Below are positions 17,270 to 26,444 of a DNA stretch of 64,000 nt, in pieces. The notes beneath the pieces were generated by a model, which was not told the DNA's origin, did not search any database, and saw only the letters and a program-made list of their open reading frames with translations. The DNA lies in NCBI RefSeq assembly GCF_003269035.1, contig NZ_QLTK01000002.1, positions 124,001 to 188,000 on the forward strand, in the 5' to 3' direction. The stretch is from Paraburkholderia bryophila. GTDB lineage: Bacteria > Pseudomonadota > Gammaproteobacteria > Burkholderiales > Burkholderiaceae. Every line of letters begins with the position of its first letter. The first letter of the stretch is position 1. The translations under genes and the position numbers were made by a program.

Positions 17270-18352
17270 ATGGAAGAAAGCAAGAAAGGCTCGGCTGGAC
17301 TGACTGCTGAAAAGAGCAAGGCACTCGCTGCCGCACTCGCGCAGATCGAAAAGCAGTTCGGCAAAGGGTCGGTCATGCGGCTCGGCGCAGGTGAGGTAAT
17401 CGAAGATATCCAGGTGGTCTCGACCGGATCGCTCGGTCTCGACATCGCCTTGGGCGTCGGCGGTTTGCCGCGTGGCCGTGTGGTCGAAATTTATGGCCCG
17501 GAATCGTCCGGTAAAACCACGCTGACGCTGCAAGTCATCGCCGAAATGCAGAAGATCGGCGGCACGGCGGCGTTTATCGACGCGGAGCACGCGCTGGACA
17601 TCCAGTACGCGAGCAAGCTCGGCGTGAACGTGAACGAGCTGCTGGTTTCGCAGCCGGACACCGGCGAGCAGGCGCTTGAAATCGCCGACGCGCTGGTGCG
17701 CTCGGGCTCGATCGACATGATCGTGATCGACTCGGTTGCGGCGCTGGTGCCGAAGGCTGAAATCGAAGGCGAGATGGGCGACTCGTTGCCGGGCCTGCAA
17801 GCGCGTCTGATGTCGCAAGCGCTGCGCAAGCTCACCGGCACGATCAAGCGCACGAACTGCCTCGTGATCTTCATCAACCAGATTCGCATGAAGATCGGCG
17901 TGATGTTCGGCAATCCGGAAACCACCACGGGCGGTAACGCGCTGAAGTTCTACGCGTCGGTGCGTCTGGACATCCGCCGTATCGGTTCGATCAAGAAGAA
18001 CGACGAAGTGATCGGCAACGAAACGCGCGTGAAGGTCGTCAAGAACAAGGTGTCGCCACCGTTCCGCGAAGCCATTTTCGACATTCTGTACGGCGAGGGT
18101 ATTTCGCGTCAGGGCGAGGTTATCGATCTGGGCGTCGCAGCCAAGATCGTCGACAAGGCAGGCGCCTGGTATAGCTACAACGGCGAACGTATCGGTCAGG
18201 GCAAGGACAACGCGCGCGAATTCCTGCGCGAAAATCCGGAGATCGCTCGTGAGATCGAAAACCGTATCCGCGAATCGCTGGGCGTAAATGCCATGGCCGA
18301 CTCAGTGGCTGGCGCAGGTGCGGGTGCTGAAGTCGCGGACGAAGAAGAGTAA
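17270..18352 (+). CDS. recA: Recombinase RecA
   Basis: A 360-residue RecA, the strand-exchange ATPase of homologous recombination and co-protease for LexA. The Walker A motif is GPESSGKTT, Walker B lies in [12 protein letters not shown], and the DNA-binding loop regions ([44 protein letters not shown]) are intact. The start [11 protein letters not shown] is the usual one for the order, preceded by AAAGGA. It is controlled by the LexA box upstream and followed at once by recX. Confidence 0.98.
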   Translation: MEESKKGSAGLTAEKSKALAAALAQIEKQFGKGSVMRLGAGEVIEDIQVVSTGSLGLDIALGVGGLPRGRVVEIYGPESSGKTTLTLQVIAEMQKIGGTAAFIDAEHALDIQYASKLGVNVNELLVSQPDTGEQALEIADALVRSGSIDMIVIDSVAALVPKAEIEGEMGDSLPGLQARLMSQALRKLTGTIKRTNCLVIFINQIRMKIGVMFGNPETTTGGNALKFYASVRLDIRRIGSIKKNDEVIGNETRVKVVKNKVSPPFREAIFDILYGEGISRQGEVIDLGVAAKIVDKAGAWYSYNGERIGQGKDNAREFLRENPEIAREIENRIRESLGVNAMADSVAGAGAGAEVADEEE

Positions 18353-18359
18353 CCGTCAC

Positions 18360-19082
18360 GTGATACGCAAGGGCCGGCCGTTGTCCCATGCTGGACGCAA
18401 TGCGGACGGCCCGCGTGATGAAGAGAACGATTCGTCGGAACGGTTCGATCCGTTCGACGCGCATGATCGCGCCGAGGGCCGCGGCTCGCGGCGCACACCG
18501 CTTCAGTCGTCCCGGTCAGCCGGTTCGGAGCCTTCCGAAACCGCTGAGGTCGCCGAATTCACCGAGGCGACTTACAGTCGCTCGCGTCGCCAACCAGGCG
18601 AGGCGAAGCCGGAGCAGGACGAAGCCAAAAACTCGAAACGCCCAGCCCGTTCGCTAAAAGGACGCGCGCTCGGCTATCTCTCTCGCCGCGAATACAGCCG
18701 CACGGAACTCGCGCGCAAGCTCAAACCGTTTGTTGAAGAAACCGATTCGCTCGACACGCTGCTCGATCAGTTGGAAGCCGAAAACTGGCTGTCCAATTCG
18801 CGTTTCGCCGAAAGCCTGATTCACCGTCGTTCGTCGCGTCTGGGCGCCAGCCGGATTCTCGGTGAACTGAAGCAGCACGCGGTCGATCCCACGCTGGTCG
18901 AAGACGCCAAGGCGCAATTGCGCGAGACCGAGTTCGCGCGCGCTCAGGCCGTTTGGCAGAAAAAATTCGGCGAACTCCCTGAAACGCCCGCCGAGCGGGC
19001 CAAGCAGCAGCGCTTTCTGGCGTCGCGCGGTTTTTCGGGTGCAACCATCGGCAAAATCCTCAGGGGCGTCGACGAGGAGTAG
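18360..19082 (+). CDS. recX: Regulatory protein RecX
   Basis: RecX binds RecA filaments and limits their activity. The conserved three-helix repeats cover the C-terminal 150 residues (RALGYLSRREYSRTELARKL...WLSNSRFAESLIHRR...GFSGATIGKILRG). The N-terminal 85 or so residues are charged, low-complexity and lengthened relative to short RecX proteins. The start is uncertain: GTG at 18360, 7 bp after the recA stop, gives 240 residues; TTG at 18381 behind AAGG is an alternative. No ATG lies in the right place. Position and content make the assignment safe. Confidence 0.9.
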   Translation: MIRKGRPLSHAGRNADGPRDEENDSSERFDPFDAHDRAEGRGSRRTPLQSSRSAGSEPSETAEVAEFTEATYSRSRRQPGEAKPEQDEAKNSKRPARSLKGRALGYLSRREYSRTELARKLKPFVEETDSLDTLLDQLEAENWLSNSRFAESLIHRRSSRLGASRILGELKQHAVDPTLVEDAKAQLRETEFARAQAVWQKKFGELPETPAERAKQQRFLASRGFSGATIGKILRGVDEE

Positions 19083-19281
19083 GGCGGCAACCCGCCAATA
19101 TCGGCCGCCATCCGCTCGCCGAATCGTGCCGGATCACGCCAAATCACGCCGCAAGAACCCTCTTCGAGATAGCGCCCAACCCGCTCAGCCGCGCGCCGGG
19201 CGGGCCTGCGCATTCCGGCCTGTACCAAATACCCAGTATGCTAAAATTGGGGGGTTTTCCAATCCGGCCTTTCCTTCCCGC

Positions 19282-20013
19282 ATGCCGCTCTCCCCGCCAG
19301 TGTCCCGTCAGTTGCGCCATCGTCGCGCAATCCGAGCGGAAGCCTACGAGCGAGCCGATGGCCTGTGGGATGTGGAAGCGTGCTTGACCGACGAAAAACC
19401 GCGCGACGTGGTCCTTGCGTCGGGCGTCCGGCCCAATGGTCAGCCGATCCATGAACTCTGGCTTCGCATCACCATCGATCGCAAGCTCAATGTCGTCGAC
19501 GCCGAGGCGTCGTCCGACTGGGTGCCCTATCCAGGGTTGTGCCAGGTCAGTAATCCCGCCTATCGTGCCCTCATCGGGCTCAATCTACGCCAGAACTTCC
19601 GCCGTGAAGCTGCCCGTTTGCTCGGCGGCACGGAGGGTTGCACCCATCTCACCGAGTTGTGCGCAGTCCTGCCGACCGCCGCGATTCAGGCATTCGCCGG
19701 CGAGGTGTGGAGCACCGGTGACAGCGCGAAAGCCAGTTCAGGAAACGAAGCGCCTGACGGCTCACACGAGCATTCCAACGACAAACCGCCATTCCAGTTG
19801 GGACGCTGCCACGCGCTGCGTTTCGACGGCGAGGCGGTGCAGCAGTTTTATCCGCGCTGGTATGGCCACGCACCGCGTTCGGCGGAACGCGTGGCATCGT
19901 CAGGCGACAGGGCAGACCGCCAGACAGGTAAGGGCGGCAACGCGTCCGGCATGAACGACGGCAGCGGAAACGAAGTTCAATCCAACTCTCAGACTGAAGG
20001 GAATCACGCATGA
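19282..20013 (+). CDS. DUF2889 family protein
   Basis: A 243-residue protein. The N-terminal 160 residues resemble the DUF2889 family ([33 protein letters not shown]...CTHLTELC), whose function is not known. After about residue 150 the sequence is Ser/Asn/Gly-rich and probably disordered, interrupted by a short conserved patch ([27 protein letters not shown]). Its last four bases overlap the sucC start (ATGA), suggesting coupled translation with succinyl-CoA synthetase. The ATG at 19282 is the only good start. Confidence 0.75.
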   Translation: MPLSPPVSRQLRHRRAIRAEAYERADGLWDVEACLTDEKPRDVVLASGVRPNGQPIHELWLRITIDRKLNVVDAEASSDWVPYPGLCQVSNPAYRALIGLNLRQNFRREAARLLGGTEGCTHLTELCAVLPTAAIQAFAGEVWSTGDSAKASSGNEAPDGSHEHSNDKPPFQLGRCHALRFDGEAVQQFYPRWYGHAPRSAERVASSGDRADRQTGKGGNASGMNDGSGNEVQSNSQTEGNHA

Positions 20014-21179
20014 AGATTCACGAGTACCAGGGTAAGGAAATCCTGCGGAAATTCGGCGTCGCGGTACCGCGCGGCAAGCCGGTCTTCTCGGTGGATGATG
20101 CGGTCAAGGCCGCGGAAGAGCTCGGCGGCCCGGTATGGGTCGTGAAGGCTCAGATCCACGCGGGTGGCCGTGGCAAGGGCGGTGGCGTGAAAGTTGCCAA
20201 GTCGCTGGAACAGGTTCGCGAGTATTCGGAACAGATCCTCGGCATGCAGCTCGTCACGCACCAGACCGGTCCGGAAGGCCAGAAGGTGAATCGCCTGCTG
20301 ATCGAAGAAGGCGCTGACATCAAGAAGGAACTGTATGTCGGCCTGGTGATCGATCGCGTTACGCAGAAGATCGTCGTGATGGCATCGAGCGAAGGCGGCA
20401 TGGACGTCGAAGAAGTCGCGGAAAAGACGCCCGAGCTGATCCACAAGATCGCTGTCGATCCGGCAACCGGTCTGAAAGACGCGGAAGCCGACGAGCTGGC
20501 CACGAAGATCGGCGTGCCCGCCGCTTCGCTGCCGCAAGCCCGTTCGATCCTGCAAGGCCTGTACAAGGCATTCTGGGAAACCGACGCGTCGCTGGCCGAA
20601 ATCAACCCGCTGATCCTGACCGGCGACGGCAAGGTCATCGCGCTGGACGCCAAGTTCAACTTCGATTCGAACGCACTGTTCCGTCACCCGGAAATCGTCG
20701 CGTATCGCGATCTGGACGAAGAAGATCCGGCTGAAGTCGAAGCGTCGAAGTTCGACCTCGCGTACATCTCGCTCGACGGCAACATCGGCTGCCTCGTGAA
20801 CGGCGCAGGCCTCGCCATGGCAACGATGGACACCATCAAGCTGTTCGGCGGCGAACCGGCGAACTTCCTGGACGTGGGCGGCGGCGCCACGACCGAGAAG
20901 GTCACGGAAGCGTTCAAGATCATGCTGAAGAACCCGAACCTGACCGCGATCCTGGTCAACATTTTCGGCGGCATCATGCGCTGCGACGTGATCGCCGAAG
21001 GCGTGATCGCTGCGTCGAAGGCCGTGTCGCTGAAGGTGCCGCTCGTGGTCCGCATGAAGGGCACGAACGAAGATCTGGGCAAGAAGATGCTCGCTGAATC
21101 CGGTCTGCCGATCATTGCGGCGGACAGCATGGAAGAAGCGGCTCAGAAGGTCGTCGCGGCTGCCTCGGGCAAGGCGTAA
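20010..21179 (+). CDS. sucC: Succinyl-CoA synthetase, beta subunit (ADP-forming)
   Basis: A 389-residue beta subunit of the TCA-cycle enzyme that makes ATP from succinyl-CoA. It has the ATP-grasp N-terminus ([34 protein letters not shown]), the metal-site region [19 protein letters not shown], and the CoA-ligase part ([34 protein letters not shown]). Length is standard. It precedes sucD, and AAGGGAATC serves as ribosome-binding site inside the upstream DUF2889 gene. Confidence 0.98.
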   Translation: MKIHEYQGKEILRKFGVAVPRGKPVFSVDDAVKAAEELGGPVWVVKAQIHAGGRGKGGGVKVAKSLEQVREYSEQILGMQLVTHQTGPEGQKVNRLLIEEGADIKKELYVGLVIDRVTQKIVVMASSEGGMDVEEVAEKTPELIHKIAVDPATGLKDAEADELATKIGVPAASLPQARSILQGLYKAFWETDASLAEINPLILTGDGKVIALDAKFNFDSNALFRHPEIVAYRDLDEEDPAEVEASKFDLAYISLDGNIGCLVNGAGLAMATMDTIKLFGGEPANFLDVGGGATTEKVTEAFKIMLKNPNLTAILVNIFGGIMRCDVIAEGVIAASKAVSLKVPLVVRMKGTNEDLGKKMLAESGLPIIAADSMEEAAQKVVAAASGKA

Positions 21180-21321
21180 GCCTCGTCCCAAGGCGGCTTT
21201 TGCCACGGGCTTTTGCCAAGATAAACCAGGCATTACGAATGGCGGCGCGTGAGTGACGCGGGCGGAGAACATCCCGCCGCGCGGCGCAACAGCGCGACGC
21301 CAAACGAACAGAGGTCAATAC

Positions 21322-22203
21322 ATGTCGATTCTGATTAACAAAGACACCAAGGTCATCACGCAGGGCATTACCGGCAAGACCGGTCAGTTCCATACGCGTG
21401 CTTGCCGTGAATATGCAAACGGCCGCGAAGCGTACGTTGCAGGCGTGAACCCGAAGAAGGCCGGCGAAGATTTCGAAGGCATTCCTATTTACGCCAGCGT
21501 CGCTGAAGCCAAGGCTGAAACGGGCGCGACCGTGTCGGTGATTTACGTTCCGCCGGCAGGCGCTGCCGCTGCGATCTGGGAAGCGGTCGAAGCCGACCTG
21601 GACCTGGCGATCTGTATCACGGAAGGCATTCCTGTCCGTGACATGATCGAGCTCAAGGCACGTATGCGCGCGAAGAACAGCAAGACGCTGCTGCTCGGAC
21701 CGAACTGCCCGGGCACGATCACGCCGGACGAACTGAAGATCGGCATCATGCCGGGTCACATCCACCGCAAGGGTCGTATCGGCGTCGTGTCGCGTTCGGG
21801 CACGCTGACGTACGAAGCAGTCGGTCAACTGACGGCGATCGGTCTCGGCCAGTCGTCGGCAGTCGGTATCGGCGGCGACCCGATCAACGGTCTGAAGCAC
21901 ATCGACGTGATGAAGATGTTCAACGACGATCCGGAAACGGACGCCGTCATCATGATCGGCGAGATCGGCGGTCCGGACGAAGCGAATGCCGCTGAGTGGA
22001 TCAAGGACAACATGAAGAAGCCGGTGGTTGGCTTCATCGCCGGCGTCACGGCGCCTCCGGGCAAGCGCATGGGCCACGCCGGCGCGCTGATCTCGGGCGG
22101 TGCGGATACGGCCGAAGCGAAGCTGGAAATCATGGAAGCCTGCGGTATCAAGGTCACGAAGAACCCGTCGGAAATGGCGCGTCTTCTGAAGGCGATGCTG
22201 TAA
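21322..22203 (+). CDS. sucD: Succinyl-CoA synthetase, alpha subunit
   Basis: A 293-residue alpha subunit carrying the phosphohistidine. The CoA-binding Rossmann part begins SILINKDTKVITQGITGKTGQFH, and the phospho-His loop is near GFIAGVTAPPGKRMGHAGA. It forms the alpha2beta2 or alpha-beta enzyme with SucC. The ATG at 21322 follows AGAGGT. The 142 bp between sucC and sucD hold no gene. Two terminators follow. Confidence 0.98.
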   Translation: MSILINKDTKVITQGITGKTGQFHTRACREYANGREAYVAGVNPKKAGEDFEGIPIYASVAEAKAETGATVSVIYVPPAGAAAAIWEAVEADLDLAICITEGIPVRDMIELKARMRAKNSKTLLLGPNCPGTITPDELKIGIMPGHIHRKGRIGVVSRSGTLTYEAVGQLTAIGLGQSSAVGIGGDPINGLKHIDVMKMFNDDPETDAVIMIGEIGGPDEANAAEWIKDNMKKPVVGFIAGVTAPPGKRMGHAGALISGGADTAEAKLEIMEACGIKVTKNPSEMARLLKAML

Positions 22204-22213
22204 TACCAAAATT

Positions 22214-22238
22214 CGCGCGCTGTGAGCGCGCGTTTTTT
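22214..22238 (+). terminator. Terminator of sucCD
   Basis: Stem CGCGCGCT (22214-22221) with AGCGCGCG (22225-22232), loop GTG, then six T residues. Confidence 0.85.
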
Positions 22239-22276
22239 GATACGCTTACGGGATCCTTTCGTGAGCGTACGGTTTC

Positions 22277-22313
22277 AAAAAAAGCGGGGGAGTGCAAACT
22301 CCTCCGCTTTTTT
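22277..22313 (+). terminator. Second hairpin terminator downstream of sucCD
   Basis: A 12-bp stem (22282-22293 with 22298-22309, one G-T pair) and loop GCAA, flanked by an A-run upstream and a T-run downstream. It can act in both directions. Confidence 0.8.
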
Positions 22314-22348
22314 ATTGCCCGTGCGCCAGACTTCCCGGCCTTTCGCCC

Positions 22349-23053
22349 ATGCTCGAGTTTTTCGCCACGCTCCATTGGGGCGCCGTCATCCAGATCATCG
22401 TGATCGACATCCTGCTAGGTGGCGATAACGCGGTCGTGATCGCATTGGCTTGCCGTAACCTACCGGCGTCCCAGCGTACGAGGGGCGTGCTATGGGGCAC
22501 GGCCGGCGCGATCGTGCTGCGCGTTGCGTTGATCGCGTTCGCGGTCGCGCTGCTCGACGTGCCGCTGCTGAAGTTCGCGGGCGGGCTGCTGCTGTTGTGG
22601 ATCGGCGTGCGTCTGATGGCGCCCGCGCACGACGCGCACGAGAACGTCAAACCGGCGGACAAGCTGTTGTCGGCGATCAAAACGATCATCGTCGCGGACG
22701 CGGTGATGAGCCTCGACAACGTGATCGCGATTGCCGGCGCGGCGGAAGCGGCCGATCCGGAACACCGGCTCGCGCTGGTGATCTTCGGCCTGATCGTAAG
22801 CATTCCGCTGATCGTGTGGGGCAGCCAGCTAGTGTTGAAGCTGCTCGACCGTTTTCCGATCGTTATCACGCTCGGCGCGGCTTTGCTCGGGTGGATCGCG
22901 GGCGGGTTGATCGTCAACGACCCGGCCGGCGACCGTTGGCCGATTCTCGATACGCCGGCGGCCGAATACGGCATGAGCATCGCGGGCGCGTTGTTCGTCG
23001 TGATTCTGGGGTACCTGCTCAGGCGGCGGAACGCCAACCGCGCCAGTGCATAG
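22349..23053 (+). CDS. TerC/YjbE-family integral membrane protein
   Basis: A 234-residue protein with about seven transmembrane helices. TerC signatures are [20 protein letters not shown] in the second helix and [16 protein letters not shown] in the middle; the paired acidic residues in the membrane are thought to bind metal ions. YjbE-like members export manganese. No manganese riboswitch was recognised upstream. The start at 22349 removes a 19-residue non-conserved extension. It lies between two terminators, so it is transcribed alone. Confidence 0.85.
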   Translation: MLEFFATLHWGAVIQIIVIDILLGGDNAVVIALACRNLPASQRTRGVLWGTAGAIVLRVALIAFAVALLDVPLLKFAGGLLLLWIGVRLMAPAHDAHENVKPADKLLSAIKTIIVADAVMSLDNVIAIAGAAEAADPEHRLALVIFGLIVSIPLIVWGSQLVLKLLDRFPIVITLGAALLGWIAGGLIVNDPAGDRWPILDTPAAEYGMSIAGALFVVILGYLLRRRNANRASA

Positions 23054-23130
23054 CGCATAACGTCAGCGCGCGGCACGCAACGTTAGCCATTCGGCTGACT
23101 GTGAGCCGCGGGCGCCTCTCGCTACGATGG

Positions 23131-23166
23131 AAACGCCTGTCCCCGATCCGTGGGGCAGGCGTTTTT
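23131..23166 (+). terminator. Hairpin terminator (or attenuator) immediately before the pilin gene
   Basis: Left arm 23131-23144 (AAACGCCTG-T-CCCC), right arm 23152-23164 (GGGGCAGGCGTTT), one bulged T, 7-base loop, then TTTTT. It lies 18-21 bp before the pilin ATG and leaves no room for a separate promoter. Confidence 0.75.
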
Positions 23167-23184
23167 CGTTTCAGGAGTCTGCCC

Positions 23185-23808
23185 ATGAACCTTACCTTGC
23201 CGTGTTCCCCTTATTCCCAATCCTCGCTACCGCCGCGTTTTACGCTCGAGCGGGCGCGCTGGTCCGCGCGTCTCGCGCGTGCTTGCCGCCGCCTCGGGCT
23301 CGGCTTCACGCTGATCGAACTGATGATCGTGCTGGCGATTGTCGGTGTGATCGCCGCGTATGCGATTCCCGCGTATCAGGACTATCTGGCGCGCAGTCGC
23401 GTCGGCGAAGGCTTGTCGTTGGCCACTTCCGCGCGTCTCGCCGTCGCTGAAAACGCGGCGAGCGGCACGACGTTCAGTGGCGGGTATGCATCGCCGCCCG
23501 CTACCCGCAACGTCGAGTCGGTTCGCGTCGACGGCGACACCGGTCAGATCACGGTCGCCTTCACCACACGCGTGGCGCCGGCAGGATCGAACACGCTCAC
23601 GCTCGTGCCGTCGGTTCCGGACAACGCCGACGCACCGACCGCGCGCATCGGGTTGAGCAAGGGTTCGATGCAGGCGGGCGCGCTCACGTGGGAATGTTTC
23701 GCCGGCGGCAAAACGGCCTCGTCGCTGCCCGCACCGGGCGCGGGACCGGCCCCGACAGAAGCGTCCACCTTGTCGGCGAATCTTGCACCGCCCGAGTGCC
23801 GTTCATGA
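23185..23808 (+). CDS. Type IV pilin-like protein with a 40-residue leader
   Basis: A 207-residue prepilin. The processing site is G40|[27 protein letters not shown], with Gly before the cut and Glu at mature position 5, as needed for PilD peptidase and pilus assembly. The leader before the cut is about 40 residues, basic and Arg-rich, far longer than the 6-7 typical of type IVa pilins; no later in-frame ATG, GTG or TTG gives a short one. The C-terminal pair of cysteines (WECF and PECRS) would close the usual disulfide loop, leaving Arg-Ser at the end. CAGGAG precedes the ATG. The next gene is a pilin-type O-oligosaccharyltransferase. Confidence 0.85.
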   Translation: MNLTLPCSPYSQSSLPPRFTLERARWSARLARACRRLGLGFTLIELMIVLAIVGVIAAYAIPAYQDYLARSRVGEGLSLATSARLAVAENAASGTTFSGGYASPPATRNVESVRVDGDTGQITVAFTTRVAPAGSNTLTLVPSVPDNADAPTARIGLSKGSMQAGALTWECFAGGKTASSLPAPGAGPAPTEASTLSANLAPPECRS

Positions 23809-23944
23809 CCGACGGCGCGAGTAGTCGGGCGAGTCGCCGATCGCACGTAAAAGGCTGACTTTTGGGATATTTCAGCCCGGCCGGCGCACAGCAGAAGGAT
23901 TTTTTTGTATAGTGCGCCGGTTGCTGACGCCCACCGGTTACTCG

Positions 23945-25729
23945 ATGCCCACCCCATTCGCGCGCTACCTTTCACTCATATTGTTGTCCCTTGCGTTGAT
24001 GCTGCCTTATGCAGTCGTCAACCACACGTATCCGATTCCCACTTTCTATGCCGAATTCACGGCGCTGGCGTTGCACCTGCTGACCGGTGCGGGTGTCGTG
24101 CTGATGGTGGCGAGCGCCAGGCCGCGCGTCACGTTCGCGTCGCCGGTCGTGGCGCTGGTGCCGTTGCTGTTCGGCCTGGTCGTCGTGGCGCAATCGGTGC
24201 TGCTGCCGGTCACGCAACCGTCGATGAACTGGCTCGGCGGCGGCTTCCTGCTGGCGGCCTTCATGGCGGTGCATGCCGGCTACGGCTTCGCGCGCGTCAA
24301 GCTCGACGAAACCGCGCTGCGCTGGGCGGCGGGCGCGTTGATTCTCGGTGGGCTGTTCGCGGTGTTCTGTCAGGTGATCCAGTTGTTTCACCTCGAGACG
24401 CGCGTGTCGCCGTTCGTGGTGGCATACAACATTACCGTCGAGCGTCGGCCGTTCGGCAATATGGCGCAGGCGAACCACCTCGCCACGTACATTGCGTTCG
24501 CGATGGCGGGCGCGCTGTTTCTCGTGCAGACGCGGCGAATCGCCGTCGGCATCTGGTTTCTCGTCTCGACGATTTTCGCCGTGGGCCTCGCGCTGACCGT
24601 ATCGCGCGGGCCGTGGCTGCAAATGGGCGTGATCGTGGTCGCGGGTTTCTGGATGGCGTTCGCGCAGACGCGCAGCGAACCGCTGCTTCGTCGCAGCAAC
24701 CGTCAATGGCTCGTGCCGATCGTGCTGGCGCTGTTGTTCGTCGTGGTCAATGCGCTGATCCGCTGGGCCAATGTGCGCTATCACCTGGAGCTGGGGCAGT
24801 CCGCGGCGGAGCGGTTCAAGGACGCCGGCCAGATCGCGCCGCGCCTCGCGCTGTGGAAGTACGGCTGGACGATGTTCAAGACGCATCCGCTGCTGGGTGT
24901 CGGCTGGGGCGAATTCCCGAGTTATCAGTTCGCACTGGCGAAGAATCTCGGCGGCGTTGAAATCGCCAATAACTCGCACGACATCTTCGTCGACCTGCTG
25001 GCGAAAACCGGTTTGATCGGTTTCGCGATCGTGCTGTTCGGCCTGGTCACCTGGCTGGTGCGTGTGGTGCGCGCGCCGCACAGCGCGGCGCGCGTGTTCG
25101 GCATCGCGCTGATCGGCGTGCTGGTGATGCACGCGCTGGTCGAGTATCCGCAGCAGTACATGTTCTTCCTGCTGCCGGCCATGTTCGTCTTCGGCTTGCT
25201 GGAAACCCGCTCGCTGAGGTTCGTACCCGCGCGCCTGTCGTTCGGTGCGTTTGCCGTGGTGGTGTTCGGCGGGCTGGCCGCGCTGTATCCGGTGTATCGC
25301 GACTATGCGCGCGCCGAGGTGCTGTATTACGGCTCGCGTCCGGCCGAGCAGTATCGTGCGGACCCGTCGTTCCTGTTTCAGGCGTGGGGCGAATATGGTC
25401 TCGCGACGCTGCTGCCGATGAACGCAATGGATCTGCAGCACAAACTGGCGATGCATCGTCAGGCGTTGGCGTTGCTGCCGGGTGAAACGGTGCTGCGCCG
25501 TTATGCGGTGTTGCAGGCGTTGAGCGGCGATACGGTCGCGGCGTTCGACACGGTTGAGCGCCTGAAGATTTTCGCGCTGGAACTGAACGACTGGCCGTCG
25601 CAGTTGGGCTATCTGTACGAACTGTGCGATGAGCAGAAGACGCTGACGGGCTTCAAGGCGGAACTGATGAAGCGCTATGGCGTGCCGCCGAGCAACATCA
25701 ATCAGGACGACGACAGCGACGACGATTGA
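23945..25729 (+). CDS. pglL: O-linked oligosaccharyltransferase PglL (Wzy_C family)
   Basis: A 594-residue polytopic membrane enzyme that moves lipid-linked oligosaccharides onto Ser/Thr of exported proteins in the periplasm. About a dozen transmembrane helices are visible. The conserved region has RPFGNMAQANHLATY, the Wzy_C loop LWKYGWTMFKTHPLLGVGWGEF and NNSHDIFVDLLAKTGLIG with the catalytic-type His. The C-terminal soluble part (about 450-594) fits the extra domain of PglL proteins and ends in an acidic tail. As I recall, the orthologue in Burkholderia cenocepacia, in the same neighbourhood, acts as a general protein O-glycosylation enzyme. The start at 23945 is chosen; an in-frame GTG at 23912 overlaps TATAGT, a -10-like sequence. 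Confidence 0.88.
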   Translation: MPTPFARYLSLILLSLALMLPYAVVNHTYPIPTFYAEFTALALHLLTGAGVVLMVASARPRVTFASPVVALVPLLFGLVVVAQSVLLPVTQPSMNWLGGGFLLAAFMAVHAGYGFARVKLDETALRWAAGALILGGLFAVFCQVIQLFHLETRVSPFVVAYNITVERRPFGNMAQANHLATYIAFAMAGALFLVQTRRIAVGIWFLVSTIFAVGLALTVSRGPWLQMGVIVVAGFWMAFAQTRSEPLLRRSNRQWLVPIVLALLFVVVNALIRWANVRYHLELGQSAAERFKDAGQIAPRLALWKYGWTMFKTHPLLGVGWGEFPSYQFALAKNLGGVEIANNSHDIFVDLLAKTGLIGFAIVLFGLVTWLVRVVRAPHSAARVFGIALIGVLVMHALVEYPQQYMFFLLPAMFVFGLLETRSLRFVPARLSFGAFAVVVFGGLAALYPVYRDYARAEVLYYGSRPAEQYRADPSFLFQAWGEYGLATLLPMNAMDLQHKLAMHRQALALLPGETVLRRYAVLQALSGDTVAAFDTVERLKIFALELNDWPSQLGYLYELCDEQKTLTGFKAELMKRYGVPPSNINQDDDSDDD

Positions 25730-25792
25730 GTCGCCGCGTTCGTTGGTCTTAACTTTTTAGAGGGGGGCGACGTGCGCACTGCAGCGCTGTCG

Positions 25793-26269
25793 TCACTCCG
25801 CCACCCAGTCCCCTGACTTCCCGCCGTGCTTTTCCAGCACGCGCACATCGGTGATGGTCATCCCCCGATCCACCGCCTTGCACATGTCGTACACCGTCAG
25901 CAGTCCCACCTGCACGGCGGTCAGCGCTTCCATCTCCACCCCCGTGCGCCCGAGCGTTTCCACCTGAACCGTGCAATGCACGCCCGGCAGCGCTTCATCG
26001 AGTTCGAGGTCCACCTTTACGCGCGTCAGCGCGAGCGGATGACACAGCGGGATCAGATCGGCGGTGCGCTTCGCACCTTGAATGGCGGCAATACGCGCGA
26101 TGCCGATCACGTCGCCTTTTTTCGCGTTGCCGTCGCGGATTAGCGCGAACGTGTCCGGCAGCATGCGAATCGAGCCGCGCGCCACCGCGATGCGCTTGGT
26201 CTCCTGCTTGCCGCCGACGTCCACCATATGCGCCTGGCCGGCAGCGTCGAAATGAGTGAGTTCAGGCAT
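25793..26269 (-). CDS. moaC: Cyclic pyranopterin monophosphate synthase MoaC
   Basis: A 158-residue enzyme of molybdenum-cofactor synthesis that, after MoaA, forms cyclic pyranopterin monophosphate. Hallmarks are [45 protein letters not shown] and [11 protein letters not shown] with the catalytic Lys/Asp. Length is normal. It is convergent with pglL and divergent from the M48 protease. GGAGCC lies just before the ATG on the minus strand. Confidence 0.97.
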   Translation of the reverse strand: MPELTHFDAAGQAHMVDVGGKQETKRIAVARGSIRMLPDTFALIRDGNAKKGDVIGIARIAAIQGAKRTADLIPLCHPLALTRVKVDLELDEALPGVHCTVQVETLGRTGVEMEALTAVQVGLLTVYDMCKAVDRGMTITDVRVLEKHGGKSGDWVAE

Positions 26270-26444
26270 GGTTGGGCTCCTTCAGAGGGCGCCTATCATA
26301 GCAGCGGCGCGGCGACCGTTCGAAACACGAACGCTTGATACACCCGGTTCCGGGCGTTCAATGATTACAATTACCCTGTACTTGTCCGCTATCTTATTCC
26401 GCGCAGCGGGCGTTGCCTTTCGACCCCGTCTTACCGACCTTGCG

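Noticed and set aside
22204..22348. A manganese (yybP-ykoY) riboswitch before the TerC-family gene
   Set aside because: The region is taken up by two ordinary terminator hairpins, and the conserved riboswitch core was not seen.
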